Shown: positions 6,128 to 12,845 of the stretch, one piece after another | How positions within the stretch are numbered: position 1 is the first letter of the stretch | How the letters are laid out: the number at the start of each line of letters is the position of its first letter | NCBI GenBank assembly: GCA_011682565.1 | Contig: JAACEJ010000003.1 | Location: 1 to 30,464 of the forward strand | Source of the DNA: Actinomycetota bacterium | GTDB taxonomy: Bacteria > Zhuqueibacterota > Zhuqueibacteria > Residuimicrobiales > Krinioviventaceae | Direction: 5' to 3' | Length of the DNA stretch: 30,464 bases | Program-made: the position numbers and the translations under genes | Notes under the pieces: generated by a model | Database searches by the model: none | What the model was told of the DNA's origin: nothing | The model's input: only the letters and a program-made list of their open reading frames with translations

Positions 6128-7791
6128 TGGGTTTACGTGCTTATCTGAAAAGTAAATTCCCCAAAACTACTGAAGAGGTTGTCTCCAGACTCCCCTTAAA
6201 AGTTCAGGCAGTGGCTAGGGGTCCATGGCGTGGCGGTCAACTTACCGGCGGCGAAAAATGGACCGGCGGAATCAGCCACAACGGCGGAATAACTGTTATT
6301 GACACCGCGAAAACCCTGCAAAATGCCAGGTCCGCAACTCATCAATCCACACAGGCTCGCGCTATAATGTCCAGATCAACTGCGATAGTGGTTGACGCCG
6401 GATTAAAAGCACAATCAATGCCAGCTTGGCGGGTATTAGGAATTACAGACGACGATTTCAAGGAAGACTGGGCCAGCGAGGTAGATGAAAGTTTCGACAT
6501 GTATTTGTCTGGAAAACAATGTCATAGGTCCATGACAGAAACCGGATACCAATTGCATCAGCTCTGGAAAGATTGCGACACGCGGGACAATGACCAGTTT
6601 GCGCGCCTTTTTTATTCCAATGATAAGGACTTGGTTTCCCGGGTGCAATTGGAATTAGTTGATCCGACTCAAGTCGGCCAAGGCGGTTTTATTGGTGCCG
6701 CTTCCATCAATCAGTCTTTCACACACGTAAGCGGGATATACTGGGTAGACACAGCCGGAAATATGCATAGCTTCCGAGACGGGATTTTCAGAAACGCCAA
6801 AAATCAGGAAGTTGCTTACCGAGTCAGAACCAGGAAAAAGACTAAAAACGGATTTAAGTTTGAAACAATTGATATTCCAGCCAAGGGCACGAGATCGAAA
6901 AGGGTTTTTATGTTTCATGGATTCAAGCCCGAATATCCAGGACAAGGCAGAGGCTTTTCAAAACTCCATCCATTTTTACAGGATTTTCAATCGATTGTTG
7001 ATTATGTGTCAGCCATTATTAAAAAGGCTATTAATCAAGGTGGAATGGTCGGTTTTGTTGAGCCGTCAGAAAACGCGCCATCTTCAAATCCAATGGAAGA
7101 TCAACAAGGCGGTCCCATAGTTGATGATTACATCGAAGGCGATACAATAATTTCAGCCGGTGAATATTGTTTCGAGCGTTCAGAATATAAATCCAGGGTT
7201 CCCGGTGCTGATTTCTTCGCAAATTTGATGCCAGGCGAAAAAATGAAATTCCTGGCAGACACCGCACCCGGTCCCGAGTTCGACAAATTCATAACCTCAA
7301 TTTTCAAATACTGTTCAGCCGCACTTGGTTATCCATTTGAAGTAATTTTGATGGCTTTCAATGCTAATTATTCAGCATCAAGGGCCGCACTGCTTGAGGC
7401 ATGGCGAACCGGAAGAATTGCACAGGCAGATATAAAAGCGGATCTGATGGATATCTGGCGTGAGATGTGGATGAGTGAGGAAATCGCAGCCGGTAGAATT
7501 TCGGCTCCAGGATGGTTTGATCCCAGGCTTAGACAAGCATGGTCAAGATATATCCTACAAGGTCCATCACTTCCAAGTATCGATCCTGCAAAAGATATGG
7601 GCGGCGTAGAAAAAGAACTCAAGCTTTCTCTAACGACTCAAGGTAAAGCGGCAAGGGATCGGAACGGCACTGATATCAAACAGAATATTGCAGTTAATAA
7701 AAAAGTTTTTGCAGAATCCCCAACGGCTTTCTGGGAGGACAAACCAGATGACGGCACAGAACCAGAACAACAAAACAGCAATCAGGACTAA
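6127..7791 (+). CDS. Portal protein, lambda gpB family
   Basis: A 554-residue portal of the lambda type (phage_portal_2). A dodecamer of this protein forms the DNA entry channel and joins head to tail. Family features include the early RSTAIVVDAGLKAQSMPAW region near residues 80-100, the RVQLELVDPTQ segment near 180, and RSKRVFMFHGFKPEYPGQGRG-like text near 255-275. The ...YSASRAALLEAWR stretch near 415-427 is very characteristic of this family. The start is ATG 6127 inside GTGATGG, overlapping the previous stop, with a strong GGGGGAGG just before it; GTG 6124 is an alternative. The length is normal. Confidence 0.92.
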   Translation: MGLRAYLKSKFPKTTEEVVSRLPLKVQAVARGPWRGGQLTGGEKWTGGISHNGGITVIDTAKTLQNARSATHQSTQARAIMSRSTAIVVDAGLKAQSMPAWRVLGITDDDFKEDWASEVDESFDMYLSGKQCHRSMTETGYQLHQLWKDCDTRDNDQFARLFYSNDKDLVSRVQLELVDPTQVGQGGFIGAASINQSFTHVSGIYWVDTAGNMHSFRDGIFRNAKNQEVAYRVRTRKKTKNGFKFETIDIPAKGTRSKRVFMFHGFKPEYPGQGRGFSKLHPFLQDFQSIVDYVSAIIKKAINQGGMVGFVEPSENAPSSNPMEDQQGGPIVDDYIEGDTIISAGEYCFERSEYKSRVPGADFFANLMPGEKMKFLADTAPGPEFDKFITSIFKYCSAALGYPFEVILMAFNANYSASRAALLEAWRTGRIAQADIKADLMDIWREMWMSEEIAAGRISAPGWFDPRLRQAWSRYILQGPSLPSIDPAKDMGGVEKELKLSLTTQGKAARDRNGTDIKQNIAVNKKVFAESPTAFWEDKPDDGTEPEQQNSNQD

Positions 7792-7793
7792 TC

Positions 7794-8078
7794 ATGGCAG
7801 ATAAAAGAACAGTTGTTGCAATTCCGGCGGATACCTGGACGGAAATTATCAACGGCGCAAAAACGGCAAATATCAAAGAGGGAATCAGCAATGTCAGTTA
7901 TTATAGTATGCTGTTCAGCACTGATCCTGAAATTCCCGCCGATGTCGATCCGGCGGACGCGCCAACGTCCGAGAAAATGTTTGAAAAAGACAGTACCGAA
8001 ATTTTAAATGATGCGGCTCTTACATATGTCTGGGTCAGATGTTCCCCAGGTGAAGTCGGGTCCGTAATTGTAACCTAA
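7794..8078 (+). CDS. Small protein of the head module, function unknown
   Basis: A 94-residue protein that starts two bases after the portal stop, with AGGA 6 bases before the ATG. It is acidic and begins RTVVAIPADTWTEI, followed by a loop rich in Asp and Pro (DPEIPADVDPADAPTSEK). It has no membrane segment. The look (a short beta-rich protein with an exposed acidic loop, in a head operon) suits a minor virion or decoration protein, but I do not recognise a family. The next gene follows after 9 bases. Confidence 0.6.
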   Translation: MADKRTVVAIPADTWTEIINGAKTANIKEGISNVSYYSMLFSTDPEIPADVDPADAPTSEKMFEKDSTEILNDAALTYVWVRCSPGEVGSVIVT

Positions 8079-8087
8079 AGGAAAATT

Positions 8088-8628
8088 ATGAAAGGTAAAC
8101 TAGGAGATCAGGGCGCTGAACTTGCTGTTTTAGAGGCGGTAGAAGTTGACACTACAGCCATTCAGTCAAATCAAGTAGTCCCAGCGCAAAATTCAGCTGA
8201 TAATGTTTTGGCTCGTGATGTGATTGGAAACAAGACAGACAATCATACAGGAGATTCTCTATATTCGAAGGCCAATACAAACGATGAACACAATCACGGC
8301 GTAAATATGCTTTATCCTGTGTTGGCTTCGCCTGTCACTCTGACAAAAGCGGCTGGAGTTTATGCAGTCTTTCCAACGCCTACAGAAATAATACCAGCAG
8401 GAATGATAACGGATGATTTTGACATCCATTGGGCGATTATTTCCGATATATCTGCAAACGGTGATTGCGACAAAATCATTCGTAAGAAACGCGGTTCAGT
8501 CTCAAGAAGGGAGCCTACCAATGCTTACACCGTTAATGGCTGCAAACACAAGGATATCAGCTGCGATAAGTTCTAGTAATGCCGGAGCTGATACCGCTAA
8601 TCTCAAGGTTGAATTTCATACTTATTAA
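8088..8628 (+). pseudogene. Head-module structural-like gene broken by a frameshift
   Basis: The reading frame from ATG 8088 (AAGGA 5 bases before it) runs to a stop at 8574-8576, but its last 30 residues (RKKRGSVSRREPTNAY and on) look out of frame. In the +1 frame, the same bases and those up to 8628 give FVRNAVQSQEGSLPMLTPLM followed by AANTRISAAISSSNAGADTA and a HTY end. That is a proper beta-rich C terminus of a phage structural protein family. The shift therefore lies near 8465-8500, around GACAAAATCATTCGTAAG. Either one base has been gained or two lost in the genome, or there is a sequencing error. The joined product would be about 180 residues. The N-terminal part contains HNHGVNMLYPV. 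A programmed +1 shift is possible but no known signal is seen. Confidence 0.6.
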
Positions 8629-8631
8629 AAC

Positions 8632-8931
8632 ATGAGTGAAGAAATTAAAATGTTAAACTTGTTGCTTGAAGGGCAAAAAGAGATTGCGGAACAGATTAAG
8701 CGGGTTCATACCAGGCTAGATACGATATCAGAAATCGCGACAATCAACAAACAATCAATTAAACATTTAGAAAAATCTCTTGATGAAGAAAAGGAAGAGA
8801 CAAAGGAGCGTTTTAATATTGTCCATAAGTCAATTCGACGCCGCGACGGGCATTTAAAATGGTTAGTTGCGTCAATATTCGTGCCAATTGTTGTGTCAAT
8901 CCTTGCTTTTTTAAATATTTCGCCTAAATAA
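8632..8931 (+). CDS. Coiled-coil protein with a C-terminal membrane anchor
   Basis: A 99-residue protein. Residues about 1-75 are a charged amphipathic helix likely to form a coiled coil (EGQKEIAEQIKRVHTRLDTI and on). A basic patch KSIRRRDGHLK is followed by one membrane segment, WLVASIFVPIVVSILAFL, at about 77-94. This architecture resembles XhlA-type holin-associated proteins, although here the gene sits in the head module, far from the lysis genes. The start has no strong ribosome-binding site. It lies directly upstream of the second copy of the promoter-like element. Function is not established. Confidence 0.6.
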   Translation: MSEEIKMLNLLLEGQKEIAEQIKRVHTRLDTISEIATINKQSIKHLEKSLDEEKEETKERFNIVHKSIRRRDGHLKWLVASIFVPIVVSILAFLNISPK

Positions 8932-8932
8932 G

Positions 8933-8958
8933 TTGACAAATCAAACAGTGTGCCATAA
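8933..8958 (+). promoter_or_regulatory. Repeated promoter-like element, copy 2
   Basis: This element matches 5802-5827 at 25 of 26 bases, starting TTGACAAATCAAA and ending GTGTGCCATAA. The next plus-strand ATG is at 8984, but the codons after it run antisense into a minus-strand gene. The element therefore now points at the wrong strand of that gene. It may originally have driven the protease gene that now starts at 9871. Confidence 0.65.
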
Positions 8959-8982
8959 ATTAAAAGAAAACGAATAAAAAAC

Positions 8983-8991
8983 CATGCCAAA
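8983..8991. repeat. 9-bp direct repeat CATGCCAAA, left copy
   Basis: CATGCCAAA lies directly before the stop codon end of the minus-strand PAPS-reductase-like gene (8992). The same nine bases occur at 9870-9878 and include the start codon of the protease gene. The pair brackets about 880 bases that contain only the minus-strand gene and its promoter. This is the pattern of an insertion with target duplication or of recombination at a short homology. Confidence 0.5.
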
Positions 8992-9780
8992 TCAGAAACC
9001 ACAAAAACCAGAAGAACAAGGCATAAAAGAAAGTTGTTCGTTCTCTAAATCAGGTTTTTTGTATTTACCCCTAGAGCAAAGAGACCATTCAACAACTTCT
9101 CGTATTCCGACGGCTCCCATATGTCGATATGGACGGAACATTGTGCGTTTTTTGCCGTTTCTGGTGTAACCCATTTCGTTTTCGATCTTTTCAATATGAT
9201 CGATAATATCAGGATAATTTGAAAGCATGCGAAAATTAGAACGATTAGAATTGATGCAGGGAAAACACTCCATTGAGGGATATGGCAAGATTTCGATACC
9301 TGTTTTTTTTATCAATTCGTTTCTTTGTTCTGTTTTAAAATTAACGAGAGGGCAAAACAAGTCTCTTCCGCCGTGCCTTTCAGATTGTCTTATAAAACTA
9401 GGCGCGTCTTTTCGGTGTTCGCTTTCCTCTCTCCTGATGCCAGTGAAACATTTACCTTTTAAATCTGGGTCAACTTCTAACATCCATTCACGGGCTGGAC
9501 GAACTTTTAGTTCATCAGAACAAAATTGGAATTTGCTTGCTGCCATTGGCCAACCTTTTTTACGTCTGACAAGTGCCTCCATTCCTTCAGATTCTATTGT
9601 AACAAATTTCAATCCATTTTTTTCAGCGTATATTTTGATTTCATCAACTCTCTCATGCCAAAAAGGTGCTTCCCATCCGGTATTTGAATACACAACAAAA
9701 GTTTCTCCGGATAGATTTTCAATCGCCCATTGCATCAAAGCGACAGAGACGTTCCCGCAACTTGAAAAAATAAAGTTCAT
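8992..9780 (-). CDS. PAPS-reductase-like protein (adenine nucleotide alpha-hydrolase superfamily), phage cargo gene
   Basis: A 262-residue member of the phage PAPS-reductase-like family. The PP-loop is at residues 6-15, SSCGNVSVAL, where relatives usually read SSGNDSVAL or SGGxDS; the loop aspartate is replaced by valine here. Other family marks are YSNTGWEAPFW at 31-41, FQFCSDELK at 84-92, GIRREESEHR at 114-123, ECFPC at 171-175 and a C-terminal CSSGFC at 255-260. Cysteines 87, 172, 175 and 255 or 260 could hold an iron-sulphur cluster. GGAG precedes the ATG, and a good promoter lies at 9819-9846. It is the only minus-strand gene within the head block. The substrate of the phage family is unknown to me; sulphur transfer or nucleotide activation is the general chemistry. 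Confidence 0.8.
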   Translation of the reverse strand: MNFIFSSCGNVSVALMQWAIENLSGETFVVYSNTGWEAPFWHERVDEIKIYAEKNGLKFVTIESEGMEALVRRKKGWPMAASKFQFCSDELKVRPAREWMLEVDPDLKGKCFTGIRREESEHRKDAPSFIRQSERHGGRDLFCPLVNFKTEQRNELIKKTGIEILPYPSMECFPCINSNRSNFRMLSNYPDIIDHIEKIENEMGYTRNGKKRTMFRPYRHMGAVGIREVVEWSLCSRGKYKKPDLENEQLSFMPCSSGFCGF

Positions 9781-9818
9781 AATTCTCCATTGGTTGAATT
9801 TAATTAAAAGACAACTTT

Positions 9819-9846
9819 ATTTTATCACAAAAAACGGCTTTGTCAA
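9819..9846 (-). promoter_or_regulatory. Sigma-70-type promoter of the PAPS-reductase-like gene
   Basis: On the minus strand a perfect TTGACA (9846-9841) is followed after 16 bases by TAAAAT (9824-9819), a five-of-six match to the -10 consensus. The gene starts at 9780, after a leader of about 30 bases that contains GGAG. The cargo gene can thus be expressed alone, for example in a lysogen. Confidence 0.65.
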
Positions 9847-9869
9847 AACAAATCGTAACATGAAATAAT

Positions 9870-9878
9870 CATGCCAAA
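9870..9878. repeat. 9-bp direct repeat CATGCCAAA, right copy
   Basis: This copy is identical to 8983-8991 and spans the ATG of the protease gene. See the left copy for the interpretation as an insertion boundary. Confidence 0.5.
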
Positions 9879-11292
9879 AACAATTTTACTTTCTGGAACG
9901 GTTGGATTTGAAATCAATGTTGAGGATATAAGCGCCGAATTAGAAAGTGCGGGCGGTGAGGATGTTACTTTTAATTTAACAACCGGCGGCGGTTCTGTTT
10001 TTCAAGGCTTGGCTATTTCTAACCTGATAAAAAATTATTCAGGCAAGACGACGATGCATATAATCGGCTTAGCAGCAAGCATGGGCACAAAAATAGCGCT
10101 TGCAGCGGATAAGGTAACAGCAGAAGAGGACGCTGTTTTCATGATCCATAATCCAACAGGGTTCGTCCATGGTGATCAAAACGATATGGCCAAAATGTCA
10201 AAGACATTGGAATCAATCGCGGACTTACTCGCTAGAACATATGCGCAAAAAACGGGTCTTACCAAGGCAGAGCACCGAAAACAAATGGACAATGAAACAT
10301 TCTTTTTCGGTGATGAAATCAAAGATGCCGGATTCGCTGATCAGATAACTGGTGCAAAAAAAGACAAAAGACACAAAGCGGCGGCGCTATCTGACGCTGA
10401 GTTGGATATAAAATCCGCAAGTGAAACATTAAAGACTTTAGAAATTGAAGAAGATTATACAAAAATAGCAGCCCTTTTAAACGAAGGTAAAAACATGCCA
10501 AATATAAAAGCCGGTGAAAGCCTTGGCGCTTTTCTTAATCGTGAAATTGATAGAAAGGCGGGCGGTGATCAAGACGAACGACAATCAATTATTTCAAATA
10601 TGGCAAGGGGCGCGGGGATATCTGTAAGCACTGTTAATCAGATATTAACTGGTTCGATAATCTGTCCACCGATTTCAAGACTACGAGCATTTGCCAGGGT
10701 TTTGAGTCTGACAATCAGTAGGATAATCTCCGCCGCTGAAAAAGATGGTTGCAACTATAACGAGGAAGAGGGCGTTATGAGTTGTGATATTAAAACACAG
10801 CAGGCCACGGAACCTGTTAAACATTCCGCCAAGCGCTCAAGCGCTGAAACTGAAAATCCAAATGGAGATAAAAAAATGAGTTTGGATACATTCTTAGCCG
10901 AAAACGCGGCTGAAAAAATTGTGTATGACCAGCGCTTGAAGGACGCGAAAGCCGAAGGTAAAACAGAGGGGATCGCGGAAAAACAAGCGGACATTGACAG
11001 GGTTCACCCGCTGATTTCAGCTGAAGGTGCAAGCGACGCCCTTATCAAATCAGGGTTCGAAGCTCTAAAAGGGGTAACGTCGATTGATACCTTCGTGGGG
11101 ATCGCATCATACGAGACGCGACAGAAAGAAGCCTTCGCGGCATTAGACGCCGACGGTGAAGTGGTTGATGACATCACGGCCGAAGGCAATAAAGCGGCCG
11201 GAGACGGCAAAATCATCAAAAACCAGGCAGACCTGGACGCTGAAAAAGAGCTTTTCAATAAAATGAAAGGCAAAGAAAAAAAGGAGGCATAA
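9871..11292 (+). CDS. Prohead protease (ClpP/S49-like) fused to an HTH domain and a scaffold domain
   Basis: A 473-residue protein in three parts. Residues 1-165 form a ClpP-like serine protease with nucleophile S70 in GLAASMG, H93 in MIHNP, and an acidic residue at D140 or E142 in MDNETFFFG. Residues about 211-298 look like an XRE-type helix-turn-helix (LGAFLNREID, then GISVSTVNQILTG, then RLRAFARVLSL). Residues 336-473 are acidic and helical, as in scaffold proteins. The lambda counterpart is gpC with nested Nu3. The protease would mature the procapsid and degrade the scaffold. Internal starts with ribosome-binding sites occur at M209 and M336. The first ATG itself has no clear ribosome-binding site, perhaps because the upstream sequence was changed by the cargo insertion. 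Confidence 0.87.
   Translation: MPKTILLSGTVGFEINVEDISAELESAGGEDVTFNLTTGGGSVFQGLAISNLIKNYSGKTTMHIIGLAASMGTKIALAADKVTAEEDAVFMIHNPTGFVHGDQNDMAKMSKTLESIADLLARTYAQKTGLTKAEHRKQMDNETFFFGDEIKDAGFADQITGAKKDKRHKAAALSDAELDIKSASETLKTLEIEEDYTKIAALLNEGKNMPNIKAGESLGAFLNREIDRKAGGDQDERQSIISNMARGAGISVSTVNQILTGSIICPPISRLRAFARVLSLTISRIISAAEKDGCNYNEEEGVMSCDIKTQQATEPVKHSAKRSSAETENPNGDKKMSLDTFLAENAAEKIVYDQRLKDAKAEGKTEGIAEKQADIDRVHPLISAEGASDALIKSGFEALKGVTSIDTFVGIASYETRQKEAFAALDADGEVVDDITAEGNKAAGDGKIIKNQADLDAEKELFNKMKGKEKKEA
10495..11292 (+). CDS. Possible internal product: HTH plus scaffold, from an in-frame start
   Basis: ATG 10495 is in frame with the protease gene. GAAGG at 10483-10487 lies 7 bases before it. 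The product would be 265 residues, beginning MPNIKAGESLGAFLNREID, which reads like the natural start of a separate HTH protein. It is a candidate second product of the gene, not proven. Confidence 0.4.
   Translation: MPNIKAGESLGAFLNREIDRKAGGDQDERQSIISNMARGAGISVSTVNQILTGSIICPPISRLRAFARVLSLTISRIISAAEKDGCNYNEEEGVMSCDIKTQQATEPVKHSAKRSSAETENPNGDKKMSLDTFLAENAAEKIVYDQRLKDAKAEGKTEGIAEKQADIDRVHPLISAEGASDALIKSGFEALKGVTSIDTFVGIASYETRQKEAFAALDADGEVVDDITAEGNKAAGDGKIIKNQADLDAEKELFNKMKGKEKKEA
10876..11292 (+). CDS. Internal scaffold protein (Nu3-like), in-frame start within the protease gene
   Basis: ATG 10876 (M336 of the protease protein) is preceded by GGAGA at 10864-10868, about 7 bases upstream. The product has 138 residues: MSLDTFLAENAAEKIVYDQR, then KAEGKTEGIAEKQADIDRVH and an acidic, Lys-rich tail ending KGKEKKEA. 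Lambda makes its scaffold Nu3 in exactly this way, from an internal start in the protease gene C, so both position and content fit. The scaffold would direct assembly of the major capsid protein and be removed by the protease. Confidence 0.65.
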   Translation: MSLDTFLAENAAEKIVYDQRLKDAKAEGKTEGIAEKQADIDRVHPLISAEGASDALIKSGFEALKGVTSIDTFVGIASYETRQKEAFAALDADGEVVDDITAEGNKAAGDGKIIKNQADLDAEKELFNKMKGKEKKEA

Positions 11293-11295
11293 CCC

Positions 11296-12837
11296 ATGAC
11301 TACCTTACAAGCTGTTGAATTACAAAATTCTGAGGGCTTCTGGCTTTCAGGGGATTACAAGTATAAGGACAATGAGACATTTTTGCAGGATGCTGGTAGA
11401 GTCGCAGCCCTTGCACAATTTACCGTTGTCGCCCGCAGACAATCAGATTTAAAATTGATTCCCTTGACCGATCTCAGCCCGGCACTGACACCCGCTTTTA
11501 TGACTTGCGGTGCAATCGGTGGAACGGCGGCGGAGTTCGCAGCACTGACAGACGCGGAACTTTCCATAGATGTAAATGGAGAGACTATTGAACTCGCGGA
11601 CATGGACATGTCAGGACTGGATTCTGTCAGCGATACACCTGGTTATTTGACATGCGCGGCCTTGGCCGTAGCGCTCCCGATTTTTCAAGCGGTGGCGGAT
11701 GCGCAATTTGGAATCACAATTGACGGAATCCTTAACAATATCACCTGCGATTTTTCCGGGATCGATGATGAAAATGATACGCCTGGTTACTGGACTTGCG
11801 GTGCAAACGGCGGGAATATTGTAGCATGGAACGCAGTTACAGACGGTGCTTTCGATGTCACCGTCAACGGTCTGGAAATAAATATCACAGGTGCAGACTT
11901 TTCAACCGCCATAACATTGAATGATGTTGCAGACACCATCAATTATCTAGCAGCTGGCCGGTTTACTGTGATTTATGATGGTAAGCTTGACATTTACCGC
12001 CTTGTCAGTAATAAAACTGGTGAAGTCTCAACTGTAGCAGTCCCCAATGCACCCGCAGCAGGCACCGACATTTCAGCAGCCGGTTTTCTGAACGCAGCCG
12101 CAGGCGCAACCACGGCCGGAACTGGTGGAGAAGGAACAGCCCAAACAGTGCAGGACATTATCAATGCTGAACTGGTTGGCCTCGGTTTTTGTTACATGGA
12201 CGGCGATCAATTCGTCTTTGTTTCCAGAACAGCTGGTGAACTTTCAAGCGTTGCAGTTCTAAGCGCTGGAGCTGGTGGAACCGACATTTCAGGAGCTGGA
12301 TTTTTGAATGGTGCAGCAGGAGCGGCCACGGCTGGAACTGGTGGTGAGGGATTATTCGAGAGTATCAGCGGAATCATCAACGCCCACGCCGAGGGGCGGT
12401 TTACCTGCTTTTTCAATGGCGATGCTTTTGTTTTCATGAGTCCGACCGCTGGACTCCCTGGATCAATAATCTCTGTTTTGAGTGATCCGGCTGCAGGCGG
12501 AACCAGCATTTCAGGCGCTGCATATCTCAACGGTTTAACAGCCGTCGGAACAATAACTCCCGCAACTGGACAGGAATCAACTGCCGTCCCAATCGGGATT
12601 TTTGTCGGTGAGGCAATCACAGCAGCAGATTTGGTCGCTGGAGATGTTGACGACCAGCTGGTTTCCGGATATGGAGACCCGGCCACTTTTGACGTCAATA
12701 AGTTGATTCTGGAAAACAGTCTGGATATTGACGACATTGTCCAGAACACAGGTTTTTCAATCAGGCAGCACTTGACGAATATTGGTCTGATTGCGTCACA
12801 AACTGACGAAATTTTTCAAGCTAACCCCTTAACATAG
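11296..12837 (+). CDS. Repeat-rich head decoration protein candidate (gpD position)
   Basis: A 513-residue protein just upstream of the major capsid gene, where lambda has gpD (110 residues). The C-terminal part, about 430-513 (AVPIGIFVGEAITAADLVAG and on), resembles a gpD-like capsid stabiliser. The N-terminal part contains two kinds of repeat: about 48 residues at 65, 114 and 162, each starting TPxxxTCG or similar, and about 72 residues with DISxxGFLN at 258, 330 and 404. The repeat text GTDISAAGFLN and TLNDVADTIN resembles the domain of DUF3383-type phage proteins. It is rich in Ala, Gly and Thr. A strong AAGGAGG lies 8 bases before the ATG. It probably displays flexible domains on the capsid surface. 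Confidence 0.7.
   Translation: MTTLQAVELQNSEGFWLSGDYKYKDNETFLQDAGRVAALAQFTVVARRQSDLKLIPLTDLSPALTPAFMTCGAIGGTAAEFAALTDAELSIDVNGETIELADMDMSGLDSVSDTPGYLTCAALAVALPIFQAVADAQFGITIDGILNNITCDFSGIDDENDTPGYWTCGANGGNIVAWNAVTDGAFDVTVNGLEINITGADFSTAITLNDVADTINYLAAGRFTVIYDGKLDIYRLVSNKTGEVSTVAVPNAPAAGTDISAAGFLNAAAGATTAGTGGEGTAQTVQDIINAELVGLGFCYMDGDQFVFVSRTAGELSSVAVLSAGAGGTDISGAGFLNGAAGAATAGTGGEGLFESISGIINAHAEGRFTCFFNGDAFVFMSPTAGLPGSIISVLSDPAAGGTSISGAAYLNGLTAVGTITPATGQESTAVPIGIFVGEAITAADLVAGDVDDQLVSGYGDPATFDVNKLILENSLDIDDIVQNTGFSIRQHLTNIGLIASQTDEIFQANPLT
11956..12600 (+). repeat. Three tandem repeats of about 72-74 codons inside the decoration gene
   Basis: The match is clearest around GACATTTCAG at 12067, its second copy at 12283 (216 bases on) and a diverged third copy at 12505 (222 bases on). 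The flanking codons for GFLN and AGTGGEG are also alike. The DNA copies differ at many third positions, so the duplication is old or has been recoded. The outer limits are estimates. Confidence 0.6.
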
Positions 12838-12845
12838 GATAAAAC

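Noticed and set aside
6812..7120. Overlapping plus-strand gene inside the portal gene
   Set aside because: Its translation has no family features, and the portal motifs use the other frame.
8984..9169. Plus-strand open frame of 61 codons after promoter-like copy 2
   Set aside because: It begins at the left direct repeat and then runs antisense through the C terminus of the PAPS-reductase-like gene. It is more likely the orphaned start of the protease gene than a real gene.
9227..9868. Plus-strand open frame of 213 codons opposite the PAPS-reductase-like gene
   Set aside because: It is antisense to a gene with clear family motifs, and its translation shows no domain features.
9840..9869. Plus-strand promoter (TTGTCA, 18 bases, AATAAT) before the protease gene
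   Set aside because: The -10 box ends 2 bases before the ATG, so transcription would begin inside the coding sequence.
11956..12600. CRISPR-like array
   Set aside because: The repeats are about 216-222 bases, in coding frame and diverged; there are no short repeats with unique spacers.
12207..12749. Minus-strand open frame of 180 codons inside the decoration gene
   Set aside because: It is a by-product of the repetitive, Ala/Gly-rich codons on the other strand and has no ribosome-binding site or family features.
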